Assembly (NCBI GenBank): GCA_033239005.1
Contig: BSQZ01000001.1
Coordinates: 8,986,500 to 9,050,499, forward strand
Direction of reading: 5' to 3'
From: Lamellibrachia satsuma
Lineage: Eukaryota; Annelida; Polychaeta; Sabellida; Siboglinidae
Length of the DNA stretch: 64,000 nucleotides
Shown in pieces: positions 22,921 through 57,165 of this stretch. Under the pieces are notes generated by a model. The model saw only the letters and a list, made by a program, of their open reading frames with translations, did no database searches and was not told the origin of the DNA. Every line of letters starts with the position of its first letter. Position 1 is the stretch's first letter. Made by a program: the position numbers and the translations under genes.

Positions 22921-24062
22921 TGCAAAGGTACTCAGGAAATGCGCGTGATAAATAACACGGTTTTCTGTAGTGATATTAGCATTGTTGTTAAAGCGTTGGT
23001 TTGCGCACTGGACGTATGCAAGTCTGAACAAGTTTAACGATAAGCCGGTCATTTGCACTTAAATCTATCTAAGCTAGGTTCTGTGAAGAAAAGAACAAAC
23101 TCTGCGTATGATTATAATATATTTGTTATAACTAACCAAACAATGCAAGAAGTACAAAACAATTAATTATGAACATAATCGTCAGAATATAGTAATATAA
23201 ACAGAATCACTACAAGTATTACATAATATGATTATGAATTATTATTGTAATACCACGCCTATCGGGGCGCGCTATAGCAGAGAGCTATTTTAAAACACTG
23301 GGCGAGGTAAGTACATCAGTATAGACGAACGAGTGGACCGTGGACTGTGGACTCCGGTTGCCTTAGCAACGAACGGGGTGCGGCTAGCGCTGTTACGATC
23401 GATGTAACAACCTGCATCGTTGTAAGAACTGCATCTATAGTTTATGTTTGTTTTGGTACACTTGCATTGTATGACTAATCTTAGTTAATTGTGGTACACT
23501 TTAATTTGCTAACTGTATATACGAGCGTCATAACATCATGGCGTTAGCCTTGTGTCTGTAATTTTTTAAACTGTATGACATTTCTCTACCATTTTGTAAA
23601 CCATGTGTCATTTTTGCTGTACCATTTTTATTGAATGTATAAAAGATTGCCGCACCGGGTATCTGGTCATATGATACCCTTTTATGGTGGCGTATCGAAA
23701 TTAAACCGTTCACCTTGTATCTTATCAACTAGAAGTATAAAAGCAGTCACCCAAACAATAAATGTTGACAAGTCTGGAATTTAACCGACATCCTGTTAAA
23801 ACTGACACAATTTTTAATTTTCTTAGAAAGTTATGGCATGTTTGGTTAAAAATAATCAAGCAGTTATGTGAATATTTGTTGGAAAATAAAATCGTTCTTA
23901 GGTTTCCTGCGGTATTGAAGTAATGATGCTATGACAGCAAATGTTTAACATCGCTAACCTACAATATAAACATATGAAAGGCTTTTTCGTAGATATTTTT
24001 TCTACTGTACACTTTGAGCAATCTAAACAAAAATCTCAACAACACTATTGTTAAATTATCTT

Positions 24063-25512
<1,450 letters not shown>

Positions 25513-26069
25513 TATTGCATATGTTGTGTATTATATTCTACTTCCAAAGTGGCCTGGTATCGCATATTGTTTCTGTATATTTCATACACAAACATCCGTG
25601 AACAGGATCCATGCATAATATAAATATAGCAGGGTATATCAGCTTCATCCAGTTCATATCATATTTATTTTAATTGTATTATCATATAAATACATAACCA
25701 TATATTTTTTTATATTCCAATACCCTCAACTGAAAACTGGCGAAATGCTTTAATAACATAAAAAAAATGGATGATGAAAAAAACTACATACATATTAGAG
25801 TCTTTTAAATAGGCCACCCATGTGACCAAGATAAACTGATCTGATTACAGAGGCTGGTGAGATGTACAAATGTGTAGATCTGACAAAAACACGGGGTTTA
25901 AGGGGTGGCTGTTTCCAACGGGTGCTTTTTTGTAACTGGTTCTACTGTATCTATGGAATCAACCTTTTAGCTACTACACACACCATTCTTGAAACCTAAA
26001 TATTAGTTTATCACATGTTGTATTTGTATTTTTGCATGCTCTTCGTTGATTGCATTAAATATACACATC

Positions 26070-26335
26070 CTTATCAGACAATGAAATATGTTTTGCTAGA
26101 TTTGGACCACCATTTGTACCAACAACAAAAAATTTAATCCAATTCCGGGTACCTTTAACATTGTTTTTCTGTAGTGCTGTTTTAGTGGGTCTTAATATAA
26201 TTGTTAATTTGCTTTTATAAGTTTTGTACATATGCGCAGATTCAGAATATATAGATATAACAAATGCTGTATACAGCCTCTTTTTCTTGACCCCAGCACG
26301 TTTTAAACCTTTGGTGAACCAAGTTGTCTTGTTAG
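26070..26335 (-). mobile_element. LINE linker fragment captured in the left arm
   Basis: Minus-strand reading has WFTKGLK-like, KRLYTAFV, YKTYKSKLT and NNVKGTWNWI, the usual order in the region between LINE endonuclease and RT. The inverted copy is at 29813-30079. Confidence 0.5.
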
Positions 26336-27271
26336 TGCTACGATACTCTAGGATGTGTTCTCAGGCTAGTGACTGGAATAGTTACTGCAGGCCTTTTTAG
26401 ACACCTGGGTAACACGACTGTGAACTATCCTGTAATACCTACTGTTAAGCGAGCACTTAATTCAGAGTTAATTGCGAATTTGTCAAAGAGATTAAATTAG
26501 GCTGTGATTTTCTTGACTGGGTGTATGAAAGAAAAAGAAAAAAGAATGCGCAAAGACTGCAATGACATCAGCAACTATTTTAGTATTCTTGTTTCATTGG
26601 TAGTCTCGTGAATGGAAACATTGTTGCATGCTTTTAAAATGTGTATACTCCCGCCGGTAGACACACACGATGAGACAATTGGTATTTTCTTTAACTGCGA
26701 GACATTTCGCAGTCATTTTCTTTAACTGCGTGACCTGTTAATTTCTTTTGTTGTGACATTTTTGTGTATTTTTATTTAACTGCGTGACATTTTACCAATC
26801 TTAGCTAATTCGGTTTGTCACACATGTAACGCTGTTTTATAAGTGTGTAACACATTCACTATGTAGTAACGCGTTTAGCTATTCTTCCAATGGCATACAC
26901 AGCGCTGTCTCCACAGCATGTACCATCCGTTGACCTTTTTTCCATTACTGGTCACCACTTCCACCATTTACCTCCGTCTGACTGTCCCTAAGAGCAACTC
27001 CATACATTGCCCCTACATTCATATGTGTCCGTAATTTGGTTAGTTAATGACATTTGATACATTGTTACTAAGTACATGATAGCTGGTATAGAAAAAACGT
27101 CACTGCTCATTAATTTCAAAAGATCCAGTTTGCACAAGGTTTACTCCTGGAGCGAGATAAAAACGCCGGACGAGAGTGCAGTCGTCAAGAAATCGCTTAC
27201 GTAATGGGAAGTAAAAATCTAGCTGCAGGAAAAGCACATGCCTTGCAGTAGACACGGTTCCCCATGACGCA

Positions 27272-28862
27272 CGCGCGCGTGCTCCGTGGCGGCGCCGTCA
27301 CTGCCGTCGCCTTGGCGGCGGCAGTGGCGGCGGCGGTATGGAAAAAGCCTAACCCCAACCTCTTGTCGGTTGAATAACCCTAGACAGACTGCATCGAGAC
27401 AGTGCTGTTTGAACAATCCTACCAGCTTTTTAGCGGCGATGGTACGGAAAAAGGTGTAACCCCAACCTCTTGTCGGTTGAATAACCCTAGATAGCCTGCA
27501 AGAAGGTGTAACCAATATCAAAAAAGACAAGACGAGTGGAAGCGCACAAGCCAAAGTCCATCAACAACGACTGATCAATGTCAAAAAAGATAAAACGAGT
27601 GGCAGCACACAAGCCAAAGTCCACTAATAGCGACTGACCAATGTCAAAAAAAAAATAAAACGAGAGGGAGCGCACAAGTCAAAGAATTCAAAGTCCAGCG
27701 ACTGACCAATGTCAAAAAAGACAAGACGAGTGGGAGCGCACAAGTCACCTACCTGACACTTACAGTGTTCATTGTCACCTCACTAACCATTACAGGCCAA
27801 TATTAACTGCGTATGTAACGCTTTTTACCAAGTATGCAATGCATTCAGCTATGTAGTAACGCGTTTAGCTACGTATGTCCGCCTGTCTGTTCGCTATCTT
27901 CATTTCCGTCCACTACCATCTTCGTATACAGTCCTGTATAGTCACCCCATGCACCAGAATATTCTTTCATTACTGGTCAGTTCACCCCATCCACAATTGC
28001 CCTTCATAGTATCTTCAAACATTTTATTTACCGCCCATCTCTCCTTTCATTCATCCCCTCCCACTACCCCCTACATTGACCGCCGTTCGTCTACCTCTGC
28101 AAGAATATTCATCCATTACTGGCCACCTGCATCTCCATCCACATCCGTTCGTTGACTCTTCATCCATCAATGCCCTCCACCCCCTATCTTCACATACGCC
28201 TGACTGCACGAAGTGGCGAAATAACGATTTAGCAAAACAACCTTTTCCTTTAACTGTGTGACATTTTTGTGTCTTTTTTAACTACGTATGCGTTTTTGTC
28301 ACATATGTAAAGCTGTTTGCCAAGGATGTAACACATTCACTATGCAACGCGTTTAGCTGTTCTTCCCGTAAAATACACGGTCAACTTAATTAGGTCAAAT
28401 CTCAACTTAATTAAGGCAAACGATTATAATGTATATAACACTTGGTATTACTCATTATCTACTCTGTCTACATACTTGATTTTATTACTGTACATACTGC
28501 ATGGTTGAATGTGATTTAAAGTATGTTTTTATGCTATCTCCTCAGTGTAAGACGTATTTCCATTTTTTTTACAATAAAGTTATTATAATTATATTATTAT
28601 TATTATTATGTCAAATGAACTAGGTCAAATGGCAACATTAATTAGGTCAAATATCATATGATTTGAAGTCAAAACACAAACTTTTCGAAATATCATGGAG
28701 CGTTTAGGGTGGCGCCCTCGTATCCGTTTCGCTACCCCCTAAACCTAACCCTACCCTAACCCAACCCCTCCTATCGCTACCCTCGAGTCCTAACCCTACC
28801 CTAACCCTGACCCCTTCCTAGCGAAACGGACGTTGGAGCCTGCACCAGACACTGACAGCTAT
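27272..28862. other. Spacer of the giant palindrome
   Basis: 1591 bp, non-palindromic, no credible ORF. It contains a duplicated 35-bp motif around CTTGTCGGTTGAATAACCC (about 27361 and 27470), four copies of AATGTCAAAAAAGA[C/T]AA...GAG (27516-27735), rearranged repeats of inner-arm sequence (27780-28380, including TCCATTACTGG and AACGCGTTTAGCT) and telomere-like CCCTAACCC runs at about 28735-28815. Confidence 0.75.
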
Positions 28863-29812
28863 TGCGTCATGGGGAACCGTGTCTACTGCAAAGCATGTGC
28901 TTTTCCTGCAGCTAGATTTTTACTTCCCATTACGTAAGCGATTTCTTGACGACTGCACTCTCGTCCGGCGTATTTATCTCGCTCCAGGAGTAACCCTTGT
29001 GCAAACTGGATCTTTTGAAATTAATGAGCAGTGACGTTTTTTCTATACCAGCTATCATGTACTTAGTAACAATGTATCAAATGTCATTAACTAACCAAAT
29101 TACGGACACATATGAATGTAGGGGCAATGTATGGAGTTGCTCTTAGGGACAGTCAGACGGAGGTAAATGGTGGAAGTGGTGACCAGTAATGGAAAAAAAG
29201 GTCAACGGATGGTACATGCTGTGGAGACAGCGCTGTGTATGCCATTGGAAGAATAGCTAAACGCGTTACTACATAGTGAATGTGTTACACACTTATAAAA
29301 CAGCGTTACATGTGTGACAAACCGAATTAGCTAAGATTGGTAAAATGTCACGCAGTTAAATAAAAATACACAAAAATGTCACAACAAAAGAAAATAACAG
29401 GTCACGCAGTTAAAGAAAATGACTGCGAAATGTCTCGCAGTTAAAGAAAATACCAATTGTCTCATCGTGTGTGTCTACCGGCGGGAGTATACACATTTTA
29501 AAAGCATGCAACAATGTTTCCATTCACGAGACTACCAATGAAACACGAATACTAAAATAGTTGCTGATGTCATTGCAGTCGTTGCGCATTCTTTTTTATT
29601 TTTCTTTCATACACCCAGTCAAGAAAATTACAGCCTAATTTAATCTCTTTGACAAATTCGCAATTAACTCTGAATTAAGTGCTCGCTTAACAGTAGGTAT
29701 TACAGGATAGTTCACAGTCGTGTTACCCAGGTGTCTAAAAAGGCCTGCAGTAACTATTCCAGTCACTAGCCTGAGAACACATCCTAGAGTATCGTAGCAC
29801 TAACAAGACAAC

Positions 29813-30079
29813 TTGGTTCACCAAAGGTTTAAAACGTGCTGGGGTCAAGAAAAGAGGCTGTATACAGCATTTGTTATATCTATATATTCTGAATCTGCGC
29901 ATATGTACAAAACTTATAAAAGCAAATTAACAATTATATTAAGACCCACTAAAACAGCACTACAGAAAAACAATGTTAAAGGTACCTGGAATTGGATTAA
30001 ATTTTTTGTTGTTGGTACAAATGGTGGTCCAAATCTAGCAAAACATATTTCATTGTCTGATAAGGATGTGTATATTTAA
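29813..30079 (+). mobile_element. LINE linker fragment, right-arm copy
   Basis: 88-codon reading with the same motifs as the left-arm copy (YKTYKSKLTIILRPTKTALQ, KGTWNWIKFF). It is a degenerate remnant, not a gene. Confidence 0.5.
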
Positions 30080-30620
30080 TGCAATCAACGAAGAGCATGC
30101 AAAAATACAAATACAACATGTGATAAACTAATATTTAGGTTTCAAGAATGGTGTGTGTATTAGCTAAAAGGTTGATTCCATAGATACAGTAGAACCAGTT
30201 ACAAAAAAGCACCCGTTGGAAACAGCCACCCCTTAAACCCCGTGTTTTTGTCAGATCTACACATTTGTACATCTCACCAGCCTCTGTAATCAGACCAGTT
30301 TATCTTGGTCACATGGGTGGCCTATTTAGAAGACTCTAATATGTATGCAGTTTTTTTCACCATCCATTTTTTTTATGTTATTAAAGCATTTCGCCAGTTT
30401 TCAGTTGGGGGTATTGGAATATAAAAATATATGGTTATGTATTTATATGATAATACAATTAAAATAAATATGATATCAACTGGATGAAGCTGATATACCC
30501 TGCTATATTTATATTATGCATGGATCCCAAGTTCACGGATGTTTGTGTATGAAATATACAGAAACAATATGCGATACCAGGCCACTTTGGAAGTAGAATA
30601 TAATACACAACATATGCAAT

Positions 30621-31756
<1,136 letters not shown>

Positions 31757-32889
31757 AGGATAATTTAACAATAGTGTTGTTGAGATTTTTGTTTAGATTG
31801 CTCAAAGTGTACAGTAGAAAAAATATCTACGAAAAACCTTTCATATGTTTATATTGTAGGTTAGCGATGTTAAACATTTGCTGTCATAGCATCATTACTT
31901 CAATACCGCAGGAAACCTAAGAACGATTTTATTTTCCAACAAATATTCACATAACTGCTTGATTATTTTTAACCAAACATGCCATAACTTTATAAGAAAA
32001 TTTAAAATTGTGTCAGTTTTAACAGGATGTCGGTTAAATTCCAGACTTTTCAACATTTATTGTTTGGGTGACTGCTTTTATACTTCTAGTTGATAAGATA
32101 CAAGGTGAACGGTTTAATTTCGATACGCCACCATAAAAGGGTATCATATGACCAGATACCCGGTGCGGCAATCTTTTATACATTCAATAAAAATGGTACA
32201 GCAAAAATGACACATGGTTTAGAAAATGGTAGAGAAATGTCATACAGTTTAAAAAATTACAGACACAGGGCTAACGCCATGATGTTATGACGCTCGTATA
32301 TACAGTTAGCAAATTAAAGTGTACCACAATTAACTAAGATTAGTCATACAATGCAAGTGTACCAAAACAAACATAAACTATAGATGCAGTTCTTACAACG
32401 ATGCAGGTTGTTACATCGATCGTAACAGCGCTAGCCTGCACCCCGTTCGTTGCTAAGGCAACCGGAGTCCACAGTCCACGGTCCACTCGTTCGTCTATAC
32501 TGATGTACTTACCTCGCCCAGTGTTTTAAAATAGCTCTCTGCTATAGCGCGCCCCGATAGGCGTGGTATTACAATAATAATTCATAATCATATTATGTAA
32601 TACTTGTAGTGATTTTGTTTATATTACTATATTCTGACGATTATGTTCATAATTAATTGTTTTGTACTTCTTGCATTGTTTGGTTAGTTATAACAAATAT
32701 ATTATAATCATACGCAGAGTTTGTTCTTTTCTTCACAGAACCTAGCTTAGATAGATTTAAGTGCAAATGACCGGCTTATCGTTAAACTTGTTCAGACTTG
32801 CATACGTCCAGTGCGCAAACCAACGCTTTAACAACAATGCTAATATCACTACAGAAAACCGTGTTATTTATCACGCGCATTTCCTGAGT

Positions 32890-33730
32890 ACTTTAGCATA
32901 CAGGTGAATGTGGTAAATACTTAGTTTCAATGCGTTAACATGCAACTAAATGCGATAAATACTTAGTTAAAAAGCGTTACCATACAGCTAAATGTGGTAA
33001 TTCCTTAGTTAAACAGCAGTAACATACAGCTAAATATGGTAATTTCTTAGCTAAAAAACGTTAACACGCAGCTAAATGCGGTAATTACTTAGCTTAAAAG
33101 CGTTAACATACAACTAACTGTGGTAATTATTTAGGTAAAAAGCGCTAACATACAGCTAAATGTGGTCATTTATTAGCTAAACAGTTTTAACATATGTGGT
33201 AATTACTTAACTTAAAAGCGTTAACTTGCAACTAAATATGGTACTTACTTAGCTAAAAATGCTATTACTTAGCTAAAAGTTGTATAGCTTAAAACCGTTA
33301 ACATAGGTAATATGGTAAATAATTAGCGTAAAATCGCTAACATACAGCTAAATGTGGTAATTTCTTAGCTTAAAAGCGTTAACCTACAGCTAAATGCGGT
33401 ATTTACTTAGCTAAACTCATTAACATGTAGCTGTATTTGGTACTTACTTAGCTTAAAAGCGTTAACGTACAACTAAAAGTGATATTTACTTTGCGAAAAC
33501 AAACTTATCATAGAATGTGGTATATACTTAGCTAAATAGCGTTAACATACAATTAAAAGTGATACTTAATATGCTAAAAGCGTTAGCACACAGACAAGCG
33601 TGGCAATTACGTAGCTAAACTGTGGTAAGATACAAATAAAAGTGACATTTACTTAACATGTTAACAGGCAGATAAATGTGGTAAACACTTAGCTTAAAAG
33701 CATTACATACGTAACTAAGGGTGACATAAT
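32890..33730. repeat. 42-bp degenerate tandem array, right arm
   Basis: Inverted copy of the left-arm array with the same unit order, bracketed by the same 135-bp repeats (about 32750-32885 and 33985-34120). Confidence 0.85.
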
Positions 33731-35334
33731 ACATATAAAAGCGGTATTTTCTTAGACAAATCGGTACTCTTTCTCATTACTCGTGCTATGTATGATTCAT
33801 ACGATAACCAATACCCTAAATATGTTAGATGTACGCATACAGGTCAACTCGTTGATGCATACACAGCTGTTTTTATTATTTATGCAGACAGGACGTCACG
33901 TGGTCTACTCTTCTTAGAGAAACGACAAAAATAACAATAATGAAACCCGATTTTCATCATAGCTGGCATCGAATAAATTACTGCATAGCATTGTGCAAAT
34001 GACGGGCTTATCTTTCAACGTGTTCAGACTTGCATACATCCAGTGGGCGAACCAGCGCTTTAACTACAGCGCTAATATGACTACATATAGCCAGGTTATT
34101 TAAAACGCGCATTTCCCGAGTACCAAAATCCACTAGTCAGCTGTTAGTATCGCCTTAATGCGTCCTTTCGGGAACGCGGCAGAGCGGTGTCATATTACGG
34201 AATACAACACGACCGCATTCCTAACATGGTATGTAGCCCGCTGCATTCCACGAAACGGGAGCATATACCCTAACCGCAACGTCAGCGGTATGCCCTGCGA
34301 GCATCTACCCATCTCCCACCAGATGGACACACGAGCCATTCATCCTCCTTACTTCATTAATCATCCACGATTTTTATGAAACTCACACGCATAACTTTTA
34401 TGAAACTATAACCGACGAATCGCAGCTCTTTACACCATTCACCGCTAACGTACTGAACCCTGATTGATTAGCTCTCTTATTCTTTGATACCGTACTCAAT
34501 AACCGCCACGTCAGAGATATGTGGAGTTTTCCCTAGGTTTTCATTGAATTTAAAATAAAAATTAAAATAAAAATTAAACGCCACGTCAGCGATATGTGGG
34601 TTTTTCCCAATGTCTATTTTTAGTAACCACCGCTCGTGCTCCGACTGCACACCTCCTACAGTCGCTAGGGGGCGCTGCGTATGGTTTGTGGTGTTCCTAC
34701 AACCGTCAGGGGGCGTTCTGATTGGCTGCGCGCGCAACCGGAAGTCGTTCAGACACATGGACACCGGAATTGCTTTGTCAGATATCTATATCTACTACTG
34801 ACTTCCATAGCTGGGCCCATCCAGAGTTTAAAGGGCTCTCCCGGTTCCCGAATTTTTTTTCTTCCGAGGTCAAACCAATTTTGCAAATGTCAGGATTCAA
34901 CGGCTTTATTTGTTTCTAATAAGAATATTATAAATTTTTGGCACGCTGTGTACTTTGTCAATATCCACTTGGGTGGTTTAGCTACAAGCTTTTCGAACCC
35001 TGCTTTTCTATTACTAATCTAGATGTTTAATATATCAAATAAATGCGTCATGATGACTTAATTCAAATAGTTATTAAATCAAACTGGCCTACTCTTTACA
35101 AAACAGAGATTTCAAACTCCTGGGTGGAGTGTTATTGGCTATGACAAAATGATGGAGACTCCGTACGAATGACGGGAAGTTGACAGGCATGCCTACACGT
35201 ACTAATGACCCCCATGTCTGGGCATAGCATATGATTGGTTTGCCCCAATTTGGGTGTTCTTAATTATGTCGACATTAAGTCCATAACATAAATTAGTGAA
35301 CCACATTTTCTTAACAAATATTAAGCCAGCTATA

Positions 35335-54259
<18,925 letters not shown>

Positions 54260-54729
54260 TTCCGTCTGCAGCTGTGTGATTAATGCCGAATAATTGTCAG
54301 TGGCAGTATACGGTAATAATATGACACCAAATAGAGGGTTTTTTAATAGTTAGGTTTTTTAATAGAAGATACTGATACAAATAGTGCCTTCAAGCATATT
54401 GAATGTGGTTGGAATAGAAGGTACGTGGTAGCGTTAGTCAAACAAAAGTGTAGATTGGATATGAGTAAGACAAAGTATCCAGTCCTTGGAACTGCTCAAG
54501 GCAGACATGTTCATTCGAACGCCATTTCTCTGTGAAGCAGCTCAAGCGCACACATATCACGTGTGTGTGTGTGTGTTTGTGTTTGTGTGTGTGTGTGTGT
54601 GTGTGCGCGCGCGCGCGGGCGCGCTTGAGCTGCCACAGGGTAATTGTGTCGCCCTATTATTTACATTATTTCACGTTTTTTAAGCTATACTATACTTTCG
54701 TTTTACATCTTGTGTGACTGTAAAGGTAT
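54260..54729. other. Upstream region of FAM20 copy B, with GT/CG microsatellite
   Basis: 470 bp between the FAM20 start codon and the L2-like LINE. (GT)n with a CGCGCG tail at about 54563-54620. I see no convincing TATA box or CpG promoter feature. The GT/CG tract could adopt Z-DNA. Confidence 0.5.
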
Positions 54730-57165
54730 ATGGACTACAGTGAAGGCAAAGTTACAGCCTGGACGTGTGTGCTTTGTTGGATTTTAGTTGTTGAAAGAGG
54801 CACCGCTAGTGTATTATTTACTGCGCTATTGTTAATGAACTGTGACCGTAGTCATGGCGATCACATACACAATCCAACAACTACGCCTACTGTGCCAGCA
54901 GTTAACGAAATCGTTAATGCGTGTCACCAAAGCATCAGTCATGCAACAACGACTCACAGAGGGACCACTGGCGGTCTGTGTCAGCGAGCGACTAAGCCAA
55001 TTACTTTTGTAGTAACAATGGCCAGGATCTCTCGGCCCACCGGGTTAACACGCAGGAACAACATCCTTCACTCATGCGCACCAAGCAGCAACATGAACAA
55101 TCTCATACATATTATTTGCAATACCGATTTGCTGAGGTCTGCAGATAAAACAGTGAACACTAAATTTGCTTTAATTAATACCCGATCCGATCGAAATAAG
55201 GCAGGCTTTATCAAAGACTACACTGTTGAACATCACGTAGACATCATTGCACTGACAGATACATGGCTCTCCCATGACGACAAAGCGGAAATCAATATGC
55301 TGACGGCGGGCGGCTACAAACTTTGTCATCTGCCACGCAGGAACCGTCGTGGTGGTGGGGTCGGACTCCTATTCAAGTCAACCTTTAACATGATTTCCGA
55401 AACTCTGCTAACGACTGACACCTTTAAAGGCATGAGCGTTACACTCCAGTGTCCGGAAACAAACAGCATCGTTCGTGTATACGTGATTTACCGTCCACCG
55501 TCGTCCCGTGACTTCTTGGATGATTTGGGTGCTACTCTTAGTTCAGCCGCAACACACACGAATGAATCGATCATATGTGGTGACTTTAATGTTCACTACG
55601 GTAACATTAACTCAATCGGCGCGATGAATCTCGCTACTCTTTTAGGCAATCCCGGTTTTGTCCAGCACTTGACTAATGCGACACACGTGGGTGGAAACAG
55701 GAACGCTTGATCTACTGATTACACCCCGTGCGTCTACCCTACTCTCAACATCTGTATGGCCGATTACTCTCCTTACAGGTCACCATGTACTCGAGTGTGA
55801 CTTTATTATGTTGAAACCTACACGCCTGACAGTGTGTTATCGAAAGTACTCGTCGATCGCCAAGCGGGTTTTCGCGACTGATATCTACAACGCACTCGCT
55901 GTGATTTCTGGTACCACTGTTGAGCTCATTGACAACTACAACACCGCCATCGCGACCATCGTGGACAACCACGCCCCGATCATTACGCGTATCGTCAGGG
56001 TTCGTCCGTAGACACCATGGCACCCGGAAGAGTTGTCGTGTGCGAAACGTAACCTCCGCCGCGCCGAGCGCCGATGGCGAAAGACGTGACTCAAGAAGGC
56101 CAGTCATTTCTGTACGGTGATACACGAAGCCGGTCACAACATGAAGACAATGTTCGGCGTCACCAAAGTATTGCTGGGCCGATCTACGCCAGTTCAGTTG
56201 CCTGACTCACGCAATGACTCAATCCTTGCTGAGACATTTCACCAGTTCTTCATTGACAAGATTTCAAATATACGTCGTGCCATCGATTTGCGCGCCGAGC
56301 CGAAAACTTTCGATCGGCAGCTGTCTGATGTAGGTCTACACCAACTTGTGCAACTCCGTGAATTTACGCTGGCGACGACAGCAGACACCAGACGGATCAT
56401 TCTCCAGTCGTCTGCGAAATCCTGCGACCTCGACCTGATGCCGACGAGCTTCCTGAAAGGAAACATTGACCTACTTGCACCGATCCTAACTGATACCATC
56501 AACACGTCTCTCGAAACAGGTGTCGTACCGGTAGACATGAAACACCTATACTTAAGAAAAGTGGTCTCGACGTAAACTCTCTCACCAACTACCGCCAATA
56601 TCAAACCTAAGTCTTATATTGAAAAAGTCCGAATACATGAAGACATGACGCAGGCAATTGATTCATGGCTTGGCGTGTTGCTTGTACTCTAATACCCCGT
56701 TCACACTACAAACAGGTTTCGAGCCGGATTAGGTAATGCACATTAACTAAGCCGGTTCAGATAACCTGTTGCGTTCACACTGCAACAGCCTGAACCGGAG
56801 TAGTTCTCGTCAACTAATGTGGTTCTTTTGATTAATGTCCATAGGGTAGCAAGTGGGCGGGGTACTAATTAGGTCCAATGATGCTAACAGCTACCCCTAG
56901 TGCGTAGATCCAAGTGCAGCATTCGACACACTAGACCACAGTATTCTACTGCTTCGACTTCATGATATCGGACTATGCCAGACAGTATTTACATGGTTCA
57001 AATCATACCTAGCAGGCCGAACTAATGCAATAATAAAGTGTTCCGCAAGGGTCGGTTCTAGGTCCGATGCTATTCAACATGTACATTCTACCTATCGTGG
57101 ACATCTTCGAATGCCATCAGATCCGCTACCACATATACGCGGACGACACTCAACTTAATAAGGAG
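54730..57165 (+). mobile_element. L2/Crack-like LINE, degraded
   Basis: The endonuclease ORF (54730-55710) has FALINTRSDRNKAGFIKDY, IIALTDTWLS, RRGGGVGLLFKS, VYVIYRPPSS and ICGDFNVHYG. Then linker pieces (FIDKISNIR, RRIILQSSAKSCDLDLMPTSFLK, TGVVPVDMK; 56117-56575) and RT remnants ([38 protein letters not shown] and YADDTQL at 56935-57160). The RT is missing sequence around 56600-56915, replaced by a foreign segment, and the 3' end is cut off where CR1 ORF1-like sequence begins. Confidence 0.82.
56690..56910. repeat. Short insertion in the L2 element
   Basis: It contains CCCCGTTCACACTACAAACAG and TTGCGTTCACACTGCAACAG, repeated GTTCACAC motifs with GAGCCGG / AACCGG, of the style seen in small non-autonomous elements. 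Boundaries are uncertain. Confidence 0.4.

Noticed and set aside
23528..23728. 66-aa ORF (MIRYKVNGLISIRHH...) mirrored at 32090-32290 as an element-encoded protein
   Set aside because: No motif, no context, and its presence in both arms follows from the inverted duplication. The start is arbitrary.
28735..28815. True telomere or chromosome end
   Set aside because: The motifs are short, degenerate and internal, with continuous sequence on both sides.
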